Below the pieces are notes generated by a model. The model made no database searches, was not told the origin of the DNA, and saw only the letters and a list, made by a program, of their open reading frames with translations. From Nitrospirota bacterium (GTDB lineage: Bacteria; Nitrospirota; Thermodesulfovibrionia; UBA6902; JAJYJJ01): a stretch of 58,554 nt of DNA. The stretch covers positions 1-58,554 of the forward strand of contig JAJYJJ010000014.1 in the NCBI GenBank assembly GCA_021789595.1, written 5' to 3'. Shown here piece after piece: positions 1-9,057 of the stretch. The translations under genes and the position numbers were made by a program. Position 1 is the stretch's first letter; each line of letters opens with the position of its first letter.

Positions 1-649
1 AAGGGCCTTTATCCATATCTATGCGGGCATTTATCATTGGGTCAAACCTGAACTTAAGGCCGAGTCCATCTGCGTATCTCTTCATCAAAGGGATTTCATT
101 GACATTCTGCCTCAATGCCATTGTCTTGAGCTCGAGCGGGACATTATTTTTAAGAAGCAGCTCAATGCCGTTTATGCACCGCCTAAGACCTTTTGTCCCT
201 GTGATGGCTTCATAGGTCTTTTCTGTAGCTCCATAGAGGGTTATCTCTGTTGAAAACGGCTTCCACTCTGCAAGAAGATCTGCAATCTCCTCGTTGATAA
301 GTGTCCCGTTAGTAAACAATGTTATGAGCATGCCTTTTTTCTTTGCATGGAGGTATATCTCCTTAAAGTCAGGCCTGAGAAGTGGTTCGCCTCCTGTAAG
401 CAAAAGCCAGAGACAACCCTCATCTGCAATCTCGCTGATGATATTGGTTATCATACCGATATTCATCTCTCTTGCCATTTCTCCTCTATCATAGGCAGGC
501 GTGTTGCAATAGCAGTGTATGCAGTTATTGTTGCATCTGAAGGTTAACTCAAGGCTGCCTGAAAGAGGCACCCTCTTGTCAGAAAGCCGCTTGTGAAACC
601 CCTCGCTCCACTCGCCGTAAGACAGTTCCTGAATCCTTGGACAGTCCAT
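1..649 (-). CDS. Radical SAM/SPASM-type peptide maturase (PqqE-like), C-terminus cut by window edge
   Basis: The reading frame starts at the ATG at 649 and runs off the left end of the window, so only about 216 N-terminal residues are visible. A radical SAM cluster motif C39-x3-C43-x2-C46 (RCNNNCIHCYC) is followed by the SAM-binding LLTGGEPLLRPDF motif and a typical radical SAM barrel (TLFTNGTLI). The family cleaves S-adenosylmethionine with a [4Fe-4S] cluster; PqqE-like members modify ribosomal peptides. The gene starts 10 nt after a PqqD-like gene, the usual partner of such maturases. No precursor peptide is visible here; it may lie beyond the edge. The C-terminal SPASM cysteines cannot be checked. 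The substrate is unknown. Confidence 0.85.
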   Translation of the reverse strand, partial: MDCPRIQELSYGEWSEGFHKRLSDKRVPLSGSLELTFRCNNNCIHCYCNTPAYDRGEMAREMNIGMITNIISEIADEGCLWLLLTGGEPLLRPDFKEIYLHAKKKGMLITLFTNGTLINEEIADLLAEWKPFSTEITLYGATEKTYEAITGTKGLRRCINGIELLLKNNVPLELKTMALRQNVNEIPLMKRYADGLGLKFRFDPMINARIDMDKGP

Positions 650-659
650 AGCGCTTGCT

Positions 660-950
660 TTATTCAGCTAAAGGGTTTAGCGACCTTAATGCCCTGAGCC
701 CTTCGAGTGCAGCTATAAATTCCTTTATGTCTGCATCTGCCTGTTCAGGCGTGACATCGTATTCCTCAAGGATGGTATTTTTGATATCCTCGGTAGAATG
801 TGTTCCATCAATCAATTCCCATATCCTTGCTGCTATCTCATTTAAGATATAGATATTGTCGAGGTCGGCAGCATTGCTCTTTATGGGCACGAGGAATGTC
901 TCGGTCTCAATCCTTCTGAAGACCATGGAGGGATCCTTCTCGTAAATCAT
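660..950 (-). CDS. PqqD-like peptide-binding protein (RiPP recognition element)
   Basis: A 96-residue protein with the PqqD fold signature: a short beta-rich start, then NAADLDNIYILNEIAARIW and WELIDGTHSTEDI, where a hydrophobic core and the conserved 'N..A..IW.LIDG' pattern precede a helical tail with the EEYDVT..QADADI pattern. PqqD-family proteins bind the leader of a precursor peptide and present it to a radical SAM enzyme. Here the radical SAM gene follows within 10 nt on the same strand, supporting a two-component maturation unit. It lies downstream of a sensor kinase and a lone receiver. Family assignment is good; the substrate is not known. Confidence 0.8.
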   Translation of the reverse strand: MIYEKDPSMVFRRIETETFLVPIKSNAADLDNIYILNEIAARIWELIDGTHSTEDIKNTILEEYDVTPEQADADIKEFIAALEGLRALRSLNPLAE

Positions 951-1002
951 AATTAATTATGGCCTCGATTTCATGGGTTTGTCAAGGAATCCTCGCAGTC
1001 TG

Positions 1003-1350
1003 TCACCTGGCGATGAGTTTTTTTATGGTCTTCTTCAACTCATCAAGGTCAGAGGATTTTACGATATATGCCTCAGATGCCCATACAGCAAAATCATCCC
1101 TGTAGTCGTAGGCTGTCGACATTATTATTGGCAGCCTCGGCTTTTTCTCCTTCATCTTCCTCAGGAGTTGTATGCCGTCTATATCAGGCATCCTGATGTC
1201 GAGCGTAACGAGGTCAATGTCCTCCCTCTCAAAGATAGATAGTGCATCCTCGCCTGTTCCTGCTGTATATACCTCGTAACCCTCATCCTCAAGCTCGTCC
1301 CTATAAAGCCTCTGGATGTTCTTGTCATCATCCACAACAAGGATCTTCAT
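1003..1350 (-). CDS. Single-domain response regulator (CheY-like receiver)
   Basis: A 115-residue protein made only of a receiver domain. MKILVVDDDKNIQRLYRDE supplies the acidic pocket, LVTLDIRMPD the phospho-acceptor aspartate (about residue 52), MSTA the switch Thr/Ser and YIVKSSD the conserved lysine. There is no output domain, so it probably acts through protein contact or as a phosphorelay intermediate. It starts only 3 nt after the stop codon of the large sensor kinase, so the two are very likely a cognate pair. Confidence 0.93.
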   Translation of the reverse strand: MKILVVDDDKNIQRLYRDELEDEGYEVYTAGTGEDALSIFEREDIDLVTLDIRMPDIDGIQLLRKMKEKKPRLPIIMSTAYDYRDDFAVWASEAYIVKSSDLDELKKTIKKLIAR

Positions 1351-1353
1351 AAC

Positions 1354-4300
1354 CTATTCCTCCTTTCTTAACGGCAGATATACCCTGAATGTTGTGCCTT
1401 TGTCTTTTTCACTTTCCACCCCTATCCTGCCTCCGTGTTCCTCTATAATACGGTTGGTTATGGCAAGGCCAAGGCCTGTGCCAGATGCCTTTGTAGTAAA
1501 AAATGGGTCAAAGATAAATTTAAGTGCTTCCTCATCTATCCCTGAACCTGTATCCGAGATTTCTACAACTGCTGCTCCAACATCTTTGGTGCTTCTTATT
1601 GTTATAACACCTTTCTCGGTGATTGCCTGCTCTGCATTTTTTATTATGTTTAGGAATGCCTCTTTGAGCCTGTTCGTATCACCTGTTATCAGAAGAGGTT
1701 CGGGGGAAGGGTCTTTTCTTACCTCTACACCTGACTTCAAAGACGGGGTGATGAGGCTAATAATAGAATCTAAAAGGGAATTTATGTCAAAGGGTTCTAT
1801 GCTTAACCGTGCCTGCCTCACAAAGCTCAGGGTCTCATCCAGCATAGCTTCAAGCCTGTCAACCTCACGGACTATTATCTCCGCATATTCCTTTTGCTCG
1901 CCAGCAAGTCTTTTTGCAAGCCTCCTTGCAAACCCGCCGATAGGAGTAAGAGGATTTCTTATCTCATGCGCTACCCTCGCCGCCATCCCTCCGAGGGCAG
2001 CCATCTTCTCTGAACGGGCAAGCTGCTCCTTCAACCTGTTCAGCTCCGTTATATCTCTTGCTATGTGGACGGTGCCGATGAAGTTTCCTGCCGTGTCGTA
2101 GATTGGAGAGCTTGAAACCACATATACATCATCTGTCTTATAATAGAAGCCCTTTACTTCCTCGATATAGGACTTGCCTGTGTCGACTGTTTTCCAGTGC
2201 GGACACTCGTGCCACGGCCCGGTTTTCCCATGGAAAACCTCATAGCACTTCTTCCCTATAATATCCTCGTATGGCTTACCCACGGTCTCACTGACTGCCC
2301 TGTTGATCTTCTTCAAGACATAGTTTTTGTCGGTGAAATATACGATGTCTGATATGGATTCAAAGATATTTTCAAGCTCTGCCTCTGCCAGGGATACCTT
2401 CTTAAATAGCTGTGCGCTTTCGATAGCAGATGAGACATGGTTTGCAAAGCTTACAAGGAAACGAAGGTCATCATCTGTTATAGGCCTTCTGTTAAAGAGA
2501 TTGTCTACCCAGATGATCCCCACTACCCTGTCTTTTGCAATGAGGGGCACTGCTGCAAATGCCTCTGTGCCCAACTGCTGGATGAGTATTGGGTCAACCA
2601 CCGGGTCGAATTTTGCATTTGCGATATTCACAGCCTTTTTTTCCTTTACAATGCGGGAGAGGATGCTGTCTCCGTCAAGGCGTATCTGGATATTCTGACT
2701 CAACCTGTCGAGGAAGGAATCCTTTTTAAGCGGTCCTGTCTCTATCTCTCTCATAAGGTCTTCAAGGCCTTTTTTCTCTATGGACAGACCCTCCCATATC
2801 TTCCATGCCTCATCAGGACTTGCCGGACCAACGCCCATTACACCCCTCAGATATTTACCTTCCTCATCAACAAGGAAGAGCAGTGCCCTGTTAAAGCCAA
2901 GGCCGTCACTCATTGTAACGGCAGTAAGGATCATCCTCAGGAGCCTGTCAACCTCGAATGTGCTCCTTACGGCAGAGCTTATAAAGGAAAGTCTTGATAG
3001 TTCCAGGTTTCTCCTCACAAGCTCTTTCTGAACCCTCTTTTTCTCTGATATATCGCGGGATATTCCGCTGATGCCTATAACCTCGCCTGCGGGGTTCAGG
3101 ATTGGTGAAAGTGTAAGGCTGACCTCTATTATTGAGCCGTCCTTCCGCTGTCTGACTGTTTCCATATCCCTTATTATCTCCCCTTTTTTCAGCCTTTCGA
3201 TATATCCCTTCTCTATTTCTATCAGATGTGACGACACCATGGGTAAGAATCTGGTAAGCGCCTCCTGCTCTGTGAAACCATAGATAATCTCTGCTGCACG
3301 GTTCCATGAGGTGATAACACCATTAATGTCCGATGTGACAATAGCATCCGCTGAGTTGTCTATTATGCCCTCAAGATATTCCTTTGTCTGTGCTACCTCT
3401 TTGTAGAGGTCGAATATCTCATCCTGATACATTATCCGTTCTGTTATATCCTGTATGAAGGCTATTACCTCGGTTATCCCTCCCGTAGCATCCCTGAGAG
3501 GATAGGTTGATATCTGGATATGTGATGTGCTTCCATCCTTTATGTATTTTTGGGTCTGGCTGTGGGATTTGGCATTATCAAAGGTCAACCGTACCATTTC
3601 CTGTAATTGGATGCCTTCATTATTGAATATTTCACTACAGTCCTTTCCGAGGATATCATCTAACCTTTTCCCTATCAACTCTTCGATAAACCTGTTGGCA
3701 AAGACTATCCTGAATCCCCTGTCAAATGTAATGATTCCGCCCTGAACACTCTCGAATAGTATCTCCAGACGTCTCTTTGCCTCGATGGCCTCTGCCTCAC
3801 GCCTTGAAAGGTCCTCATAGAGCCTTGCATTTTCTATTGCTATGGAGGCAGTAGAGGCAAGCGCATTAACCGTATTCAGATCGTCTTCATCAAAGGCCTC
3901 ACCTTCCATTTTGTCATAGAGTCCTATGGTTCCTATGACCCTCTCACCTATCTTAAGGGGGACACAGATAACAGAGGTCACCTCTAAATTAGGTGTCCTC
4001 ATCTCAGCGGGCATCTCTGCCATATCCTCTATCAAAAGCGGACTGCGTTTTTGGGCAACCCATCCAGGGATGCTTTCGCCGAGCTTGACTGTCATTTGCC
4101 TTTCCATCTCTTTTGGAATTCCATAAGATGCCTTTATTATAAGTTCATCTCCTTCAAGAAACCTTATCATGCAGCCCTTTGCTCTGAGGAGTTTTGCGGC
4201 CTCCTCTGCGATCCTTGACAGCAGCTCATCGAGATTCAGAAGCGATGTCAATGCCTTTGTCATCTCATAGATAGAGGCAATCCTTTCAAACTGTTTTAAT

Positions 4301-5547
4301 GTGTTCTCATATAGTTCTGCGTTCTTTATTGCACTGCTAAGATTATGAGAGATTATCTTGAGGATATCTATCTCATCGGCGGTGTAATGATTAGGCAGTA
4401 TTGTTCTGATAACTATGAGGCCGAGGCAGCGGTCATCCCTTAATATCGGGACAGACAGGAGGGATTTGAAGTTCTGCACTGCATCAGGGTAGTTCTTATA
4501 CTGCTCATCAGTTGTTATATCCTCTATGCTGAGCGGCCTGTGCCCTGAGGCAGATATGCCGAGGATGCTTCCCTTTGCAGGAAAGCATTCTCCCTCTGTA
4601 TCCCTGCCTGCGCCATTTGATGCAACCAGGCAAAGGTTCTGCTTCACCTCATTGTACAGGTATATCTCGCATACATCCCTGTTAAACTTTTTGGCAATGA
4701 CCCCTGTTATCCTTTTGAATATCTCTGTCAGGTTGAGGGTTGAATTTGCAATACCCGAGACCTCAAGGATGATCTCGGACTCTGTCAGCTTTTCGGTTAA
4801 CCTCCTGTGGGATGCCTCTATGGCCTCTGCCATTACATCGAAGTTTCTTGATAGAAGCCCGAGTTCATCCGATCTTTTGATGCCTATCCTGTATGTAAGG
4901 TCTCCTTTGCCAATGTTTTCAGCCGCCTGTGCAAGTTTGCTGATCGGTGATGCAATAGTCCTTGAAAGGATGGAATTCAGTATTATGGTGAGGGCAAAGA
5001 AGGAAGAAAAGGCTATGATAAAAGATACCCCTATATCCTGCCTTACGGTCTTGCCAAGTTTTATTGCCTGTATCGTCTCGGCAAGGGTGTCTTTACGAAG
5101 TTTAGAGATGTCTAAAGACAGACTCCTCTGTCTCTCTTCAAGTTCACTTAGATTCTTGAGAACCCTTCTGTTTCCAACAGGATTGTCCTCTGCGATAATC
5201 TCTTGTGCAATATCTCTTGCCTCATCAAACTCCTTTCCTATCCCTGATGTAGATATGCCCTTGATGGAAGAGATTGCACCAAAGGCCTTGTATACCCTGG
5301 AAAGGGCATAATGGAATTCCCTTCTTTCAGCAGGGTTGCCGGTGTGCGCCCATTGCTCAACAGCTATAAATAAGTTTAATAAGGAATTGTCAAGCTCCTC
5401 TGTGTCATTGTGGTTTGTGATTGCAGTGTCCATGTGCTCTATGTCCCTTGCTACGACATCAACCGTATGAAAGGCGAAAGCCCCTATGGCGCCCACTGCT
5501 ATAAGAAAAACGATAGAGAATAAGGATAACTTTCCCCTGAGGGTCAT
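1354..5547 (-). CDS. Giant membrane sensor histidine kinase, HAMP-GAF-GAF-PAS-PAS-GAF-PAS-HisKA-HATPase
   Basis: A 1397-residue hybrid of many sensor modules. Order by eye: TM helix (about 8-28), helical periplasmic domain (to about 175), second TM (about 178-200), HAMP (SPISKLAQAAENIGKGDLTY), two GAF domains (about 265-580), two PAS domains with PAC tails (about 600-850), a third GAF (about 870-1045), a further PAS containing KKCYEVFHGKTGPWHECPHW, then HisKA with phospho-acceptor His in ARVAHEIRNPLTPIGG and an HATPase with DTGSGI and GTGLGLAITNRI. No receiver is fused; the receiver is the next gene. The start overlaps the glgA stop by 4 bp. It is much longer than typical kinases; the signals it senses are unknown. 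Confidence 0.93.
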   Translation of the reverse strand: MTLRGKLSLFSIVFLIAVGAIGAFAFHTVDVVARDIEHMDTAITNHNDTEELDNSLLNLFIAVEQWAHTGNPAERREFHYALSRVYKAFGAISSIKGISTSGIGKEFDEARDIAQEIIAEDNPVGNRRVLKNLSELEERQRSLSLDISKLRKDTLAETIQAIKLGKTVRQDIGVSFIIAFSSFFALTIILNSILSRTIASPISKLAQAAENIGKGDLTYRIGIKRSDELGLLSRNFDVMAEAIEASHRRLTEKLTESEIILEVSGIANSTLNLTEIFKRITGVIAKKFNRDVCEIYLYNEVKQNLCLVASNGAGRDTEGECFPAKGSILGISASGHRPLSIEDITTDEQYKNYPDAVQNFKSLLSVPILRDDRCLGLIVIRTILPNHYTADEIDILKIISHNLSSAIKNAELYENTLKQFERIASIYEMTKALTSLLNLDELLSRIAEEAAKLLRAKGCMIRFLEGDELIIKASYGIPKEMERQMTVKLGESIPGWVAQKRSPLLIEDMAEMPAEMRTPNLEVTSVICVPLKIGERVIGTIGLYDKMEGEAFDEDDLNTVNALASTASIAIENARLYEDLSRREAEAIEAKRRLEILFESVQGGIITFDRGFRIVFANRFIEELIGKRLDDILGKDCSEIFNNEGIQLQEMVRLTFDNAKSHSQTQKYIKDGSTSHIQISTYPLRDATGGITEVIAFIQDITERIMYQDEIFDLYKEVAQTKEYLEGIIDNSADAIVTSDINGVITSWNRAAEIIYGFTEQEALTRFLPMVSSHLIEIEKGYIERLKKGEIIRDMETVRQRKDGSIIEVSLTLSPILNPAGEVIGISGISRDISEKKRVQKELVRRNLELSRLSFISSAVRSTFEVDRLLRMILTAVTMSDGLGFNRALLFLVDEEGKYLRGVMGVGPASPDEAWKIWEGLSIEKKGLEDLMREIETGPLKKDSFLDRLSQNIQIRLDGDSILSRIVKEKKAVNIANAKFDPVVDPILIQQLGTEAFAAVPLIAKDRVVGIIWVDNLFNRRPITDDDLRFLVSFANHVSSAIESAQLFKKVSLAEAELENIFESISDIVYFTDKNYVLKKINRAVSETVGKPYEDIIGKKCYEVFHGKTGPWHECPHWKTVDTGKSYIEEVKGFYYKTDDVYVVSSSPIYDTAGNFIGTVHIARDITELNRLKEQLARSEKMAALGGMAARVAHEIRNPLTPIGGFARRLAKRLAGEQKEYAEIIVREVDRLEAMLDETLSFVRQARLSIEPFDINSLLDSIISLITPSLKSGVEVRKDPSPEPLLITGDTNRLKEAFLNIIKNAEQAITEKGVITIRSTKDVGAAVVEISDTGSGIDEEALKFIFDPFFTTKASGTGLGLAITNRIIEEHGGRIGVESEKDKGTTFRVYLPLRKEE

Positions 5548-6992
5548 CCCCTTACCTTTTTTATGGCCTTTTCATAAAGGGCGATATACTGCCTGGCAGA
5601 GCTGCCCCATGAGAAGTCTGCCTCCATGGAGTTCTTTATGATGCTATGCCAGAGCCTCTTGCTGCTATAAAACTCTACTGCTGTTGATATTGCCCTCAGC
5701 AATGCCCTGTGAGAGTATTCCTTGAAGAGAAAACCGTTGCCAGAGCCCTTCTTCGGGTCAAACTCTGTGACGGTGTCTGCAAGCCCGCCTGTCCTTCTTA
5801 CAACAGGGATGCTCCCGTATCTCAAGGCGATTAATTGGCCGAGGCCGCATGGCTCATATCTTGAAGGCATAAGGAACATATCAGAGCCTGCATATATCTT
5901 ATGTGCAAGTGCATTGTCAAATCCTATGGTTACAGAAACACCTCCCCTGTTTTTTTCACCGATGTCTTTGAATATCTGATGGAATGGCTCATCGCCTTTA
6001 CCCAGGATAACAACCCTGGCATTCAGTGCAAGAACCTTTTTTATTGCCTCTGCTATAAGGTCAAGCCCTTTCTGTGCGGAAAGTCTTGATACGATCCCTA
6101 TTATGGGCTGCCTTAAAGTGCCCTTTAGATTAAGCTCCTTCTGCAATGCCTTTTTGCATTGAGCCTTTCCATCCATATCGCTGATGCTATAGTTGGCAGG
6201 AAGCAGCGTATCGTCCTCAGGGTTCCACTCGCTGTAATCTATGCCGTTTACAATGCCGTAGAGATCTTCCTGTCTTTTCTTGAGCACACCGTGAAGGCCA
6301 AAACCGTATTGCTCTGTAAGTATCTCCTTTGCATATGTCTTGCTGACGGTTGTTACGATATCTGAAAATACGATGCCTGCCTTCAGGAGATTTATCTTTC
6401 CATAAAACTCCAGGTTTTCCATATTGAAAAACTCCCATCCAAGGCCTGTTAAAGGCATATCCAGATGCCAGAACAGCCCCTGATACCCGAGGTTATGGAT
6501 GGTGATGAGTGCCGCTGTATCCTTGAATTCAGTTTTATAAAGCGTCTTAAGATAGACAGGGACAAGGCCGCTCTGCCAGTCATTGCAGTGGATAATGTCA
6601 GGCCTTATCCCGATTGCCTTACAGGCCTCAAGGATTCCCCTTGAATAGAATATGAACCTCGATGCATTGTCAGGGAAATCTCCATCAGGGGTACCGTATA
6701 GTTCATCCCTGTCAAAGAATTTATTGTTTTCAATAAAGTATGCAGGCACCTCATCGTCTGTCTCTGCATACCATACGGAGCCTTCTTCCTTCTGGCCGCC
6801 GAGCGGAACAGTAAACCTCCTCTTCAGCGACCTCAGCCTGAAGTTTTCCCTCACCCTCTTATAAAGTGGAAGGACAAGGGCTACATCCACCCCCATCTTC
6901 TGATACTCCTTTGCCAGCGCCCCTGTCACATCGGCAAGGCCGCCTGTCTTGACAAATGGGGTTGCCTCTGGTGTAGCAATCAACACCTTCAT
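5544..6992 (-). CDS. glgA: Glycogen (starch) synthase, ADP-glucose type
   Basis: A 482-residue GT5 family enzyme that transfers glucose from ADP-glucose to the growing alpha-1,4-glucan. It begins MKVLIATPEATPFVKTGGLA, with the KTGGL motif (K15) that binds the nucleotide sugar, and has the C-terminal PSRYEPCGLGQL catalytic motif and RRTGGLADTV. The start at 6992 is chosen over an in-frame codon at 7064 because the family always begins at MKVL, there is a purine-rich GGGGGC ribosome site before it, and it then overlaps the galT stop by exactly 4 bp (ATGA). Its grouping with galT suggests storage polysaccharide and galactose/UDP-sugar metabolism in one operon. Confidence 0.96.
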   Translation of the reverse strand: MKVLIATPEATPFVKTGGLADVTGALAKEYQKMGVDVALVLPLYKRVRENFRLRSLKRRFTVPLGGQKEEGSVWYAETDDEVPAYFIENNKFFDRDELYGTPDGDFPDNASRFIFYSRGILEACKAIGIRPDIIHCNDWQSGLVPVYLKTLYKTEFKDTAALITIHNLGYQGLFWHLDMPLTGLGWEFFNMENLEFYGKINLLKAGIVFSDIVTTVSKTYAKEILTEQYGFGLHGVLKKRQEDLYGIVNGIDYSEWNPEDDTLLPANYSISDMDGKAQCKKALQKELNLKGTLRQPIIGIVSRLSAQKGLDLIAEAIKKVLALNARVVILGKGDEPFHQIFKDIGEKNRGGVSVTIGFDNALAHKIYAGSDMFLMPSRYEPCGLGQLIALRYGSIPVVRRTGGLADTVTEFDPKKGSGNGFLFKEYSHRALLRAISTAVEFYSSKRLWHSIIKNSMEADFSWGSSARQYIALYEKAIKKVRG

Positions 6993-7981
6993 ATCTTTGC
7001 CCCCTTCATGAATTTTGCAGCCTCCTCGGGAGGTGTTGGATTTATATAAAAGCCTGAACCCCATTCAAAGCCGGCGATCTTTGTCAGCTTGGGCATTATC
7101 TCCATGTGCCAGTGGAAGTATTCATTGTCCTCATCGCCAAAGGGAGATGTATGGAGCATCATATTGTAAGGCGGCGTATCAAGGGTCTTGTCTAACTGTC
7201 TTAATGTCCTCTGGAGTATGACTGATAGTTCTGGAAAGTTGTCCTTCGGGTTTATTGCAGAGCTGTGTTTCTTTGGCAGTATCCATGTCTCAAAGGGCGC
7301 CCTCGGCGCAAAAGGTGAAATGGCAATAAAATTGTCTTCCTCTGATATTACCCTTATCTTGCTTTCAATCTCCTGTCGTATCATGTCGCAGAATATACAC
7401 CTCTCCTTGTAGTCATAGTAGTGTCTTGCGCCGTCGAGCTCTGCCTTTACCTCTCTCGGAATAACAGGAAGGGCAATGAGCTGTGAATGGCTGTGTTCAA
7501 GGGATGCGCCTGCTGCCTCGCCCTCGTTCTTAAAGACAAGGACATATCTGAACCTGGGGTCATTCTTCAGGTCCTCAATCCTGTAATAGTATGCCCAGAT
7601 GACATCCTCTACTGCCTTAAGAGACATGCTGGATAATGTCAGGTCATGCGAAGGAGTTTCTATAATTACCTCATGTGCCCCTATGCCGTTCATCTTGTCA
7701 TAGATCCCATCGCCGATCTTGTCCAGATCCCCTTCTATCTGCAGGGCAGGGAATTTATTCGGCACTACCCTGAGTGTCCAGCCAGTGGTGTTGGGTTTAC
7801 TTCCATCCGGCCTGAATGCAATTATCTCCTTTGGTGTTGTATATTCATTGCCTATGCAAAAGGAGCAAAATCCGCCCTTTCGTTTTGAGACCTGTGAGCC
7901 ATAATCTGTCGGCCTTTTCCCCCTCTCTACGGATATAATAACCCATCTACCTAATATCGGATCCTTTCTAAGTTCAGGCAT
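6989..7981 (-). CDS. galT: Galactose-1-phosphate uridylyltransferase
   Basis: A 330-residue member of the HIT-superfamily GalT group, which swaps UMP between UDP-glucose and galactose-1-phosphate (or related sugar phosphates, including ADP-sugar variants). A zinc-site CxxC is at C39/C42 (GGFCSFCIGNE) and a second cysteine pair in RCIFCDM. The active-site HxH is seen as LEHSHSQLIALP, in place of the classical HPHGQ, and FHWHMEIMP provides a further HxH zinc site. GGAGG ribosome site at ideal spacing. It heads the apparent operon with glgA. Confidence 0.92.
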   Translation of the reverse strand: MPELRKDPILGRWVIISVERGKRPTDYGSQVSKRKGGFCSFCIGNEYTTPKEIIAFRPDGSKPNTTGWTLRVVPNKFPALQIEGDLDKIGDGIYDKMNGIGAHEVIIETPSHDLTLSSMSLKAVEDVIWAYYYRIEDLKNDPRFRYVLVFKNEGEAAGASLEHSHSQLIALPVIPREVKAELDGARHYYDYKERCIFCDMIRQEIESKIRVISEEDNFIAISPFAPRAPFETWILPKKHSSAINPKDNFPELSVILQRTLRQLDKTLDTPPYNMMLHTSPFGDEDNEYFHWHMEIMPKLTKIAGFEWGSGFYINPTPPEEAAKFMKGAKI

Positions 7982-8041
7982 CTTAACCTCCGGATTAAAC
8001 TGTTCCAGCTATAGAAACAGGTGTTATCTGAATCTTGATTC

Positions 8042-8071
8042 TTCATTATATCATACAAAATAGGCTATAAT
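8042..8071 (+). promoter_or_regulatory. Putative sigma-70 promoter with -10 only 7 nt from the start codon
   Basis: A perfect TATAAT lies at 8066-8071, with a weak -35 (TTCATT, 8042-8047) 18 nt upstream. The ATG of the hydrolase gene is at 8079, so transcription would begin at or next to the start codon. No purine-rich ribosome site lies between. Confidence 0.4.
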
Positions 8072-8078
8072 CCCCCCT

Positions 8079-9044
8079 ATGAAGCCCCTATTTCATACAA
8101 GACTCTTGAATGACCTGTTTGAAGACCCGTGCCTTTATATAAGGTTGCTCAGAGAGAGGAGGGCAATACTCTTTGACCTCGGCTTTACACAGTCCCTTAA
8201 ACCAAGGGATATTATCAAGATAACCGATGTATTTGTATCACACACCCATATTGACCACTTTATCGGTTTTGACCCTGTATTCAGGGTTCTCCTGAGGCGG
8301 GATGTGCCTTTAAGGCTCTATGGCCCGAGAGATTTTACAGACCATGTGGAGGGAAAACTCAAGGGCTACACATGGAACCTCATTGCCGACTACCCGTTAC
8401 GGATCGAGGTCTACGAGATAGAGGATGATTTTATTGAAAAGACGGTCTTTGAAGCCCATGGCCTCTTCAGGCGTCAATGTATCGGCAAAGAGGCATTTAA
8501 TGGCCTTGTCCTCAGGGAGGAATCATTCTGTATAAAGGCAGTTATCCTCGACCACCAGATACCATGCCTCGGTTTTTCCCTTGAGGAAGACTACCATATT
8601 AACATAGATAAGGCATCCCTGAGGAGGCTTGGCCTTTCAGTCGGCCCCTGGCTTGGGGAATTCAAAAGGGCTATAAGGCTTGGCATTAAAGACAGGGTAT
8701 TTACAATAGGGGAGAGGGATTATGGGATGGAAGAGCTTATGGGTATTGCACTGATAACAAGGGGACAGAAGTTTACCTATATAGTTGACTGCCTTGGAAG
8801 CCAGGAGAATATAAAAAAGGCCGTAGGGCTTGCTGCGGGTTCGGATGTGCTTTACTGCGAGGCATCTTTTCTTGAGGCAGATAGAGAAAGGGCGAATGAC
8901 CGCTACCACCTCACTGCAAGGGATGCTGGAAGGATTGCAAGGGAGGCAGGTGTTGGCAGGCTTGTTGTCTTTCATTTTTCGCCGAGATATAGCGATAACT
9001 ATGAGTTACTGTGCCGTGAGGCTGAAGGACAATACGGCAGGTAA
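8079..9044 (+). CDS. RNase Z-like metallo-beta-lactamase-fold hydrolase
   Basis: A 321-residue protein with the binuclear zinc motif VSHTHIDHFIGFD (H55, H57, D59, H60) near the N-terminus, as in tRNase Z and related phosphodiesterases. Later metal ligands are plausibly the histidine in VILDHQIPCLGF, the aspartate in YIVDCLGS, and the histidine in VVFHFSPRYSD. The HFSPRY motif is characteristic of the RNase Z branch (tRNA 3' processing). It begins without a Shine-Dalgarno sequence directly after a TATAAT box, so the mRNA may be leaderless. It converges on the HPP gene with a 13-nt gap. Whether it is the true tRNA 3' endonuclease or a paralogue cannot be settled by eye. Confidence 0.8.
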   Translation: MKPLFHTRLLNDLFEDPCLYIRLLRERRAILFDLGFTQSLKPRDIIKITDVFVSHTHIDHFIGFDPVFRVLLRRDVPLRLYGPRDFTDHVEGKLKGYTWNLIADYPLRIEVYEIEDDFIEKTVFEAHGLFRRQCIGKEAFNGLVLREESFCIKAVILDHQIPCLGFSLEEDYHINIDKASLRRLGLSVGPWLGEFKRAIRLGIKDRVFTIGERDYGMEELMGIALITRGQKFTYIVDCLGSQENIKKAVGLAAGSDVLYCEASFLEADRERANDRYHLTARDAGRIAREAGVGRLVVFHFSPRYSDNYELLCREAEGQYGR

Positions 9045-9057
9045 GAATGCTTTAATC

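Noticed and set aside
1316-2101. 261-codon plus-strand ORF opposite the sensor kinase (and a similar one at 4526-5311)
   Set aside because: Low-complexity Ser/Leu-rich translation with no domain; it is the antisense shadow of a clear kinase gene.
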